DNA from: Lachnospiraceae bacterium
Lineage (GTDB): Bacteria; Bacillota; Clostridia; Lachnospirales; Lachnospiraceae
DNA length: 37,498 bases
Direction: 5' to 3'
NCBI GenBank assembly: GCA_014804445.1
Contig: JAAUZU010000027.1
Coordinates: forward strand, 1 to 37,498
The notes beneath the pieces are model-generated. The model was not told the DNA's origin and made no database searches. It saw nothing but the letters and a program-made list of their open reading frames with translations. Made by a program: the position numbers and the translations under genes. Below, in pieces: positions 31,894 through 37,498 of the stretch (position 1 is its first letter; the number at the start of each line of letters is the position of its first letter).

Positions 31894-32039
31894 AGCAACT
31901 GTCTGTTTCTTAGCAGCAATCGGCCCATTCTGCAGTATGTGAAAAGAGCCCGCCCGAAAGCGGCACTGGGGAAATATATTGTAGAATGGGCATTATCTGC
32001 TGCAAGCCGGAAGCGTCACGCCTGAAACCCAAAGTTGCT
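31894..32039 (+). ncRNA. Candidate structured RNA of unknown class
   Basis: Three nested long-range helices are visible. AGCAACT (31894-31900) pairs with AGTTGCT (32033-32039), GCAGCA (31913-31918) with TGCTGC (31998-32003), and GCCCATTCT (31923-31931) with AGAATGGGC (31983-31991). Local hairpins CCGC/GCGG (31950-31963) and GCG/CGC (near 32013-32020) lie inside and at the 3' side. No gene is credible here. It ends ten bases before the promoter of the next gene, so it is not that gene's leader. The strand is assumed; the folding is nearly symmetric. It could be a 3' UTR element of the coat genes or a free RNA. Confidence 0.4.
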
Positions 32040-32048
32040 TTACAAATA

Positions 32049-32077
32049 TTGGCATAATACATATTATATGCTATAAT
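32049..32077 (+). promoter_or_regulatory. Sigma-A promoter of the MraY-like gene
   Basis: TTGGCA (32049-32054), a 17-base spacer ending in TGC, and TATAAT (32072-32077): a strong promoter with extended -10. The start would be near 32084, giving a leader of about 60 bases. Confidence 0.75.
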
Positions 32078-32105
32078 GCATACATAATGAGGATTTATTG
32101 ACGCA

Positions 32106-32130
32106 ATACCGCAGATGCGGTCTGCGGTAT
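32106..32130 (+). promoter_or_regulatory. Leader hairpin abutting the ribosome site of the MraY-like gene
   Basis: ATACCGCAG (32106-32114) and CTGCGGTAT (32122-32130) pair perfectly around a 7-base loop. AGGAGG begins three bases later at 32133. No U-run follows. The loop (ATGCGGT) can itself pair with parts of the stem, so an alternative fold is possible; it may tune translation or bind a protein. Confidence 0.55.
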
Positions 32131-32145
32131 GCAGGAGGATAAAGC

Positions 32146-33102
32146 ATGTTTCCATATTTTTTTGCGGACAAGCAGCCGTTATTGGCTTTTATCGGGGTGT
32201 TGGGCGCGTTTGCAGCAACCTGCTTCATGATAAGCCGTTTAAGCAGTTACCTGCCCAAGGATCACGGCAGGGACTATGCTGTGGAAGGACAGAAATCCGC
32301 AGGCAAGCCAAGGGGAGCCGGCATTATATTCGTGCTGGTATTTGCAGCCGCCACGCTGCTTTTCTCCGGACTAAGCATAGAGCTCTGTATTTACCTGATG
32401 CTGATTGTAATTGAAATGCTCACGGGATTTTTTGACGATACGGCGGAAAAGCCATGGGGAGAACTGAAAAAGGGGCTGCTTGATTTGGCGGTTGCGGTTG
32501 CAGTTTCCATTACTTACCTGCAGTACAATTCCAGTACAATCGAGCTGATGGGGCGGCAGATAACGTTTCCGCCGGTATTGTTTGCTGTCTGCGCTGTGGT
32601 GCTGGTATGGGGATCCATCAATGTGACAAACTGTGCGGATGGCGTCGATGGACTGTCAGGAACGCTTACCATCATTACCCTTACTACCATTTATGTGATT
32701 AATGAAATAAATGACAAGGGCAAGGATATTTCTTTTCCAATCCTGCTCTTTATGGTATGTATTCTCGGTTATCTGTGGTATAATGCTTCGCCGAGCAGAC
32801 TGCTGATGGGCGATGCCGGTTCCCGTGCCATGGGAGTGTTTATCAGTATTGCCATCTTAAAATCCGGCAGCCCGCTGCTCTATATTCCTGTCGCTTTTGT
32901 CATTATTATGGATGGCGGACTGGGGCTTGTCAAATTGTCGCTCATCCGGCTGTTCAAAATACGGATTCTGAAAAATACGCTTACGCCTCTGCATGACCAT
33001 GTAAGGAAGAAGCTGGGCTGGTCAAATACGCAGACGGTGTTCCGATTTGCTATTATCCAGATTGTGATTTCATTGGCAGCAGTCTATATGTTGCTTTTGT
33101 AA
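32146..33102 (+). CDS. MraY/WecA-type polyprenyl-phosphate sugar-1-phosphate transferase
   Basis: A 318-residue protein with about ten membrane helices and AGGAGG before ATG. Family motifs: FFDD at 95-98, the TNCADGVDGLSG loop (161-172), GDAGS (222-226), and PLHDHVRKK (281-289). These place it in glycosyltransferase family 4, which moves a UDP-sugar-1-phosphate to undecaprenyl phosphate on the cytoplasmic face. Canonical MraY has PxHHHxE at the last motif; here the middle His is Asp (H283 D284 H285), and the DGxDGL loop begins TNCA. It is therefore probably a MraY paralogue or wall-polymer enzyme rather than the housekeeping MraY. Confidence 0.85.
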   Translation: MFPYFFADKQPLLAFIGVLGAFAATCFMISRLSSYLPKDHGRDYAVEGQKSAGKPRGAGIIFVLVFAAATLLFSGLSIELCIYLMLIVIEMLTGFFDDTAEKPWGELKKGLLDLAVAVAVSITYLQYNSSTIELMGRQITFPPVLFAVCAVVLVWGSINVTNCADGVDGLSGTLTIITLTTIYVINEINDKGKDISFPILLFMVCILGYLWYNASPSRLLMGDAGSRAMGVFISIAILKSGSPLLYIPVAFVIIMDGGLGLVKLSLIRLFKIRILKNTLTPLHDHVRKKLGWSNTQTVFRFAIIQIVISLAAVYMLLL

Positions 33103-33163
33103 TTGTTTTGACTTATGCGGCATTGCTGCCGCAGGACATTTATTTTAAAGGAGGTATCCAATT

Positions 33164-34549
33164 ATGTTGGAGGATTTCATTTCCGGTAAAAAGTCGCTTT
33201 TTACCACCGGAGTTCATACAGAGCTTCGGGCGCAGGAAAACAAACAAAGGCGTGTTACCCTTGTTCAGGGGAATTTGACGGCAAACGCCAGAGTGGAAAC
33301 GGCAGGTGTTTCCGCAAGAGTTTACAAAAACGGTGTGTACGGTTTTTCTTCCATGGCAGAGTGCACGGGGGCAGCGGCAGAAGCTGTTTTAAAGGCAGCT
33401 ACTGAAAATGCGCTGTTCATGGACAAACATATCCAGAAGGGAAAAGATAACTTTCCTTCCATTGCGGCAGGAAGTACGCCGCTCAACAAGGTAATTTGTG
33501 ACACCGAGCAGAAGCGTTACATAGAATTTGTCAAGGAAGTGGATGCTTACATTTCTGAGAAATACCCGAATCTTGCCAGCCGTTCTGTGGTTCTGTCCGC
33601 AGACTCCATGGAGAAGATTATCTGCACGTCGGACGGGTATGACGGACATGTCACATTGCCGAGAACTTATATTTATCTGTTCCTCAACAGCGAATCGACA
33701 TCGGGCGTGCCTCTTGAGCTGTACAAGCCGATAGGCGGTTATGGCAATTTTGATGATATTTTCAAAACGCCTTCACAGGTTTACGCCGATATTGATGCAT
33801 TATATGAAACACTGATGCAGAAGAGGGAGGGCGTGTACGCGGAGGCCGGTTACAAGACGGTAGTGCTTGGCGGCATTTTGTCGGGTATGCTTGCGCATGA
33901 GGCAGTAGGACATACCGTGGAGGCAGATTTGGTGCTTGGCGGTTCCGTGGCGGGTCCTGCGCTGCATAAACAAGTGGCTTCCGAACTTGTAACCATGGTG
34001 GATTTTGCCCACACAGCGTTGGGCGAGGAAGCGCCGCTGCCGGTTTATCTGGACGATGAGGGTACTCCTGCAGAGGATGCTGTGCTGATTAAGGATGGTA
34101 TTCTGCAAGGTTATATGAACAACAGGGAGAGCGCGGAGCATTTTGGCGTGAAGCCGCAGGGTAATGCGCGTGCCTATGGTTTTTCGGACGAGCCGCTGAT
34201 ACGTATGCGTAATACGACTGTTCTGCCGGGCAAGGATAAGCTTGAGGATATTATTGCCTCCGTTGATGATGGCTATTATCTGACAAACACAAACAATGGG
34301 CAGGCGGATACGACCGGCGAGTTTATGTTTGGTGTAAGCATGGGCTATGAGATTAAAAACGGAAAATTAGGGCGTGCGATTCTTGACACTACGATTTCCG
34401 GAGTGGCGTTTGATATGTTGAAAACGGTGGACATGGTTTCCGATGATATGGTATGGTCAAGCTCAGGCTTCTGCGGCAAGAAACAGCCGATGCCCGTTGG
34501 AATGGGCGGACCTGCGCTGCGCTGCAAGGTTATGATAGGAGGACGCTAA
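33164..34549 (+). CDS. tldD: TldD-type metallopeptidase subunit
   Basis: A 461-residue protein with AAAGGAGG before ATG. The zinc motif HEAVGH (H245, E246, H250) in GMLAHEAVGHTVEAD is the active site of TldD. The C-terminal region with NTNNGQADTTGEFMFGVSMG and GKKQPMPVGMGGP is also characteristic. TldD and TldE form a heterodimeric protease in which only TldD binds metal; known substrates are unfolded or modified peptides such as microcin B17 precursor and CcdA. The partner starts two bases after this stop. No peptide-toxin gene lies beside it, so a general proteolysis role is more likely here. Confidence 0.93.
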   Translation: MLEDFISGKKSLFTTGVHTELRAQENKQRRVTLVQGNLTANARVETAGVSARVYKNGVYGFSSMAECTGAAAEAVLKAATENALFMDKHIQKGKDNFPSIAAGSTPLNKVICDTEQKRYIEFVKEVDAYISEKYPNLASRSVVLSADSMEKIICTSDGYDGHVTLPRTYIYLFLNSESTSGVPLELYKPIGGYGNFDDIFKTPSQVYADIDALYETLMQKREGVYAEAGYKTVVLGGILSGMLAHEAVGHTVEADLVLGGSVAGPALHKQVASELVTMVDFAHTALGEEAPLPVYLDDEGTPAEDAVLIKDGILQGYMNNRESAEHFGVKPQGNARAYGFSDEPLIRMRNTTVLPGKDKLEDIIASVDDGYYLTNTNNGQADTTGEFMFGVSMGYEIKNGKLGRAILDTTISGVAFDMLKTVDMVSDDMVWSSSGFCGKKQPMPVGMGGPALRCKVMIGGR

Positions 34550-34550
34550 G

Positions 34551-35849
34551 ATGGAAGATATCAGAAGTATTGCACAGATAACAGGGGAAGCCTTAAAGCA
34601 GGAGGGCGCTGAAAAAGCGCAGTATACCGTGACCTTTAAGGAAACCCATGAATTTAATGTGGACGGCGGGGAATTTTCCCTGTTCCGTACCCTTTTTGAC
34701 AACTCTCTCTCTATAACAGCATTTAAAAATCAGAAGAAGGGTTCTGCTTTTACCAACAAATTGGATGCTGCGGCGATTGCGGGAACCGTAAAGGAGTGTC
34801 TTGCTTCGGCGGATTCCGGTATTGCGGACAGCGCCTACGACATAGCGCCTGATCAGGGAAAGGAGTGTTTCCGAGAGGGCAGCTATGAGCCGGATGCGGA
34901 TAAGCTTTTTGAACGAACAAGGGAGCTTATGGAGGAGATTCGGACGAACCATCCCAAGATTGTCATGGAACAGATGATTGTATCCCATGTGAAATGCCAT
35001 ACGCTTTACCAAAATACAAATGGTACGGAATTCGAGTATTTCTGGGGCGAGTATTCCATTTCCATGATGTATTCTGCCCATGAGGGTGATAGGACGACTT
35101 CCTTTTTCAGTAGTGGTGTCAATACGGACAAGCTGGATAAGCCCTTTATTGAATTGGGCTCTTTTGCAAAGGATTTGTGTGATGTGGAGGCACAGCTTAC
35201 GACGGTGCCTGTAGAGGGCAAGTTTGAAGGTGTTGCGGTTCTTACGCCTAGCAGTCTCGGCAGTTTTATCTACAGCGCTGTGAGCAATTTTGTTGCGGAT
35301 TCCGTTATTTTGGAAAAAACAAGTATCTGGCTTGACAAGTTGAATACAAAGGTGGCGGATGAGAGCATTACGGTTTCCATTGCGCCGACCGATTCCCGTA
35401 TCTCCTGCAGCGAGCGTTTCACACATGATGGTTTCAAATCGGAGGACTATAATATTATTGAGGACGGCGTGCTGAAATCCTTTATGCTTTCTCTTTATGT
35501 AGCCAACAAGTCCGGTTTCGAGCGTGCGGGGAACAGTTCTTTCGCACTTATCATGAAGAATGGGAATACGCCCTATGCCGATATGATTAAAAATATCAAG
35601 AAAGGCATTATCGTCGGCAGATTTTCAGGCGGGCAGCCCGGGACAAACGGTGATTTTTCCGGTATTGCCAAGAACAGCTTCCTGATTGAAGACGGCGAGA
35701 TAAAGGGCGCCGTAAGTGAAACCATGATAAACGGCAATCTTGCCGAGATGCTCAACAACGTGGTGGCGGTTTCCGAGGAGACTGTTGAGGACGGCAATTC
35801 TGTGCTTCCCTATATTGCAGTAGATAAAATTGTGATATCAGGAAAGTAA
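34551..35849 (+). CDS. tldE: TldE/PmbA-type protease partner subunit
   Basis: A 432-residue protein. Its GGAGG ribosome site lies inside the end of tldD. It shares the TldD/PmbA fold (VVAVSEETVEDGNSVLPYIA at the end; FSGGQPGTNGDFSGIAKNSF in the C-terminal half) but has no HExxxH motif, as expected of the non-catalytic partner. The adjacent, almost overlapping genes suit equimolar production of the heterodimer. Length is normal. Confidence 0.92.
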   Translation: MEDIRSIAQITGEALKQEGAEKAQYTVTFKETHEFNVDGGEFSLFRTLFDNSLSITAFKNQKKGSAFTNKLDAAAIAGTVKECLASADSGIADSAYDIAPDQGKECFREGSYEPDADKLFERTRELMEEIRTNHPKIVMEQMIVSHVKCHTLYQNTNGTEFEYFWGEYSISMMYSAHEGDRTTSFFSSGVNTDKLDKPFIELGSFAKDLCDVEAQLTTVPVEGKFEGVAVLTPSSLGSFIYSAVSNFVADSVILEKTSIWLDKLNTKVADESITVSIAPTDSRISCSERFTHDGFKSEDYNIIEDGVLKSFMLSLYVANKSGFERAGNSSFALIMKNGNTPYADMIKNIKKGIIVGRFSGGQPGTNGDFSGIAKNSFLIEDGEIKGAVSETMINGNLAEMLNNVVAVSEETVEDGNSVLPYIAVDKIVISGK

Positions 35850-35867
35850 GGATTCTTCATAAAGCAC

Positions 35868-35896
35868 TTGACAAATTTTGATATGCTTCATATACT
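35868..35896 (+). promoter_or_regulatory. Sigma-A promoter of the acpP-fabK operon
   Basis: TTGACA (35868-35873), exactly 17 bases, TATACT (35891-35896): near consensus. The start would be near 35903, giving a leader of about 40 bases. No clear FapR or FabT palindrome was recognised by eye around it. Confidence 0.82.
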
Positions 35897-35941
35897 TCGA
35901 TTAGCAAAACAATTTAATATGAAATAAAAAAGGAGAATATC

Positions 35942-36175
35942 ATGTTAGAAAAGGTAATTGCAATTATTGAAGAACAGTTAAATCTGGATGGCGCAGATAT
36001 CACGGAGAGCTCTTCCTTTAAGGATGACTTAGGAGCAGATTCTCTCGATTTATTTGAGCTGGTAATGGCGCTTGAGGAAGAGTTCGGCACAGAGATTCCG
36101 TCAGAGGATTTGGAGAAGATTGCGACCGTAGGCGATGTAATTGAGTATCTGAAGGCAAAGGATATTGAAGAGTAA
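35942..36175 (+). CDS. acpP: Acyl carrier protein
   Basis: A 77-residue acidic protein with AAAAGGAGA before ATG. Ser34 in [20 protein letters not shown] carries the 4'-phosphopantetheine arm; [20 protein letters not shown] is the typical helix III/IV end. It carries acyl chains in type II fatty-acid synthesis. fabK starts six bases later, and clostridial fab operons often open with the same two genes. DLFEL replaces the DSLDTVEL form of E. coli, as is common in this group. Confidence 0.95.
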   Translation: MLEKVIAIIEEQLNLDGADITESSSFKDDLGADSLDLFELVMALEEEFGTEIPSEDLEKIATVGDVIEYLKAKDIEE

Positions 36176-36181
36176 AACAAT

Positions 36182-37105
36182 ATGGATACCCGAATAACCG
36201 AATTGCTCGGCATTGCGTATCCTATTATACAGGGCGGTATGGCATGGGTGGCAGAATACCACCTTGCCGCCGCCGTTTCACAAGCGGGCGGTCTTGGCAT
36301 TATCAGTGCTGCCGGCTTATCTTCTGATGCATTAAAAAAGCAAATCAGAAAAGCACGGGCACTGACAAAGAAGCCTTTTGGCGTGCATATCGTGATGGGG
36401 TATTCCAATACAGAGGAAATCGCAGAGGTTGTGGTGGAGGAAGGCGTGCAGATTGTGACGACGGACTCCGGAAGTCCTGTCAACTATATGGGACGCTGGA
36501 GGTCGGCGGGCATTAAGGTGATTCCGACTGTCTCAAGTGTGGCGCTTGCCAAGATGATGGAACATCTGGGTGCTGCCGCAGTGATAGCGGAAGGTCTGGA
36601 AGCCGGCGGACATATCGGCACCACGACTACCATGACGTTGATACCACAGGTTGCAGATGCGTTGAAGATACCTGTTATAGCGTCGGGCGGCATCGGAGAC
36701 AGCAGAGGTTTTGCGGCCGCTATGATTCTGGGTGCTGACGGGATTCAGATGAGAACCCGTTTCTGCGTGGCGGAGGAAGCCATTGCACATCCCAATTATA
36801 AAGAAAGAATTATCAAGGCAAAGGATATAGATTCCACAGTGACAGGTATGAGTCAGGGGCGTCCGATGCGCCAGCTTGGCAACCGAATGTCACGGGAATA
36901 CCTGCGGATGGAAGAAGAAGGAACTTACTGGCTGGACATGGAGAAAGCAGCGATGAATTCCATGCAAAAGGCAGTATTGGATGGTGATGTAATAAACGGT
37001 ACTGTCATGGTGGGGCAGGCCGCCGGAATTGTCACGAAAGAGCAGTCCTGCGGGGAAATTCTGCAGGAGATGACGAGGGAAGCGGAAAAACTTTTAAACA
37101 GGTAG
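36182..37105 (+). CDS. fabK: Enoyl-ACP reductase II, FMN-dependent
   Basis: A 307-residue TIM-barrel protein of the FabK/nitronate monooxygenase family. YPIIQGGMAWVAEYHLAAAV at the start, AEGLEAGGHIGTTTTMTLIP, ASGGIGDSRGFAAAMILGAD, the glycine-rich FMN-phosphate site, and the MVGQAAGIV end are FabK-type. It reduces the enoyl-ACP double bond with NAD(P)H and is insensitive to triclosan as a class. Position straight after acpP supports FabK over a nitronate monooxygenase. The remaining fab genes are not directly downstream within the window. Confidence 0.92.
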   Translation: MDTRITELLGIAYPIIQGGMAWVAEYHLAAAVSQAGGLGIISAAGLSSDALKKQIRKARALTKKPFGVHIVMGYSNTEEIAEVVVEEGVQIVTTDSGSPVNYMGRWRSAGIKVIPTVSSVALAKMMEHLGAAAVIAEGLEAGGHIGTTTTMTLIPQVADALKIPVIASGGIGDSRGFAAAMILGADGIQMRTRFCVAEEAIAHPNYKERIIKAKDIDSTVTGMSQGRPMRQLGNRMSREYLRMEEEGTYWLDMEKAAMNSMQKAVLDGDVINGTVMVGQAAGIVTKEQSCGEILQEMTREAEKLLNR

Positions 37106-37121
37106 AGGAGGATTCTTAGCG

Positions 37122-37498
37122 GTGGCGAGCAGATTGAAAAAGTATTCTGAGGGAAAAGACTATAAAGTGGTGGCATTTGTCTTGGCTTGCTTTTTTAATG
37201 ACGAACAGGCACGTATTATTAAAAAGGTGGTATCGGAAGCGACAAAGCACCATTGCAAGGTGGTGTTTTTTTCGACGCTGTCTTTTTTTTACTTCAACGA
37301 TTTGAACGATGCGGGCGAAAAGAAGATTTTTGATACCATCAGTGTCGAGCGCTATGATGCGATTGTTTTGATGTCGGAGTCCTTTAAAACTGATGAGGAG
37401 CAGCTTGTCCTTGTAAAGCGGGCAAACGAAGCGGGCGTTCCTGTTATCACAGTGGACAAAAGTTTTGACGGCTGTATTAACCTTGTGTTTGACTACGG
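37122..37498 (+). CDS. Periplasmic-binding-like sensor protein, 3'-truncated by window edge
   Basis: GTG 37122, with GAGGAGG (37105-37111) ten bases upstream, opens 125 codons that run off the edge. The visible part is the first lobe of a LacI/PBP-like fold: DYKVVAFVLACFFNDEQARI, then KVVFFSTLSFFY, YDAIVLMSESFK, and AGVPVITVDKSFD. There is no HTH at the N-terminus and no signal peptide, so it is not a LacI repressor or exported binding protein. In this group such domains often precede a GGDEF domain; that part would lie outside. The link to the fab genes is only close spacing (16 bases). Confidence 0.65.
   Translation, partial: MASRLKKYSEGKDYKVVAFVLACFFNDEQARIIKKVVSEATKHHCKVVFFSTLSFFYFNDLNDAGEKKIFDTISVERYDAIVLMSESFKTDEEQLVLVKRANEAGVPVITVDKSFDGCINLVFDY

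Noticed and set aside
31894..32039. Calling the structured region a cobalamin riboswitch
   Set aside because: Only a short 3' segment resembles the consensus; the 5' core does not align, it is not in a leader, and no B12-related gene follows.
1..37498. CRISPR arrays, insertion sequences and antiphage defence operons
   Set aside because: No spaced repeat arrays, transposases or recognised defence genes were seen; the only mobile element is the prophage.

Overview
The window comes from a low-to-mid GC Gram-positive of the class Clostridia, most likely Lachnospiraceae. The evidence is strong AGGAGG ribosome sites, sigma-A type promoters, small CotF-like spore-coat genes, a cysteine-rich DUF6472-type protein, FabK as enoyl-ACP reductase, and a gene order related to the Bacillus yaaO-tmk-yaaR-holB-yaaT-trmN6-rsmI block. 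The genus cannot be fixed from the sequence alone.

Bases 1 to about 19,560 are the late half of a prophage with a long-tailed (siphovirus), HK97-type plan, read entirely on the + strand. The order is: end of an unrecognised early gene, a sigma-70 region 4-like late regulator, a short accessory interval, HNH nuclease, small and large terminase, portal, prohead protease, capsid with fused scaffold domain, four connector/neck proteins, major tail protein with an Ig-like C-terminal domain, tail assembly chaperone with a -1 frameshift site, tape measure, Dit, hub, tip/fibre protein, a possible fibre chaperone, small membrane proteins, LL-H-type holin, LysM endolysin, and a tiny XRE protein with a decayed partial copy behind it. 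The integrase and early genes must lie to the left of the window. The right end is an attachment site: a 45-base 3' fragment of a tRNA-Lys(TTT) gene at 19516-19560, followed by host sequence.

The accessory interval (about 770-1010) holds a 40-codon basic/hydrophobic peptide gene with its own near-consensus promoter, a GNRA-capped hairpin just after its stop, and a convergent extended -10 promoter on the opposite strand. This is the layout of a type I toxin-antitoxin module and is the best candidate here for an undescribed system.

Bases 19,560-37,498 are host chromosome. First comes a membrane-anchored L,D-transpeptidase with a tandem-repeat N-terminus. It is followed by a run of tightly spaced housekeeping genes: HD-domain protein, Orn/Lys/Arg decarboxylase, pyruvate kinase, guanylate kinase-like protein, YaaR, HolB, RicT/YaaT, TrmN6, RsmI and DUF6472. 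A strong terminator separates this run from a convergent AraC-GGDEF regulator on the minus strand. Two CotF-like spore-coat genes come next, then a 146-base region that can fold into nested helices and matches no RNA class I could identify. A MraY/WecA-type transferase with its own promoter, a TldD/TldE protease pair, and the start of a fatty-acid synthesis operon (acpP, fabK) follow. The window ends inside a periplasmic-binding-protein-like sensor gene.
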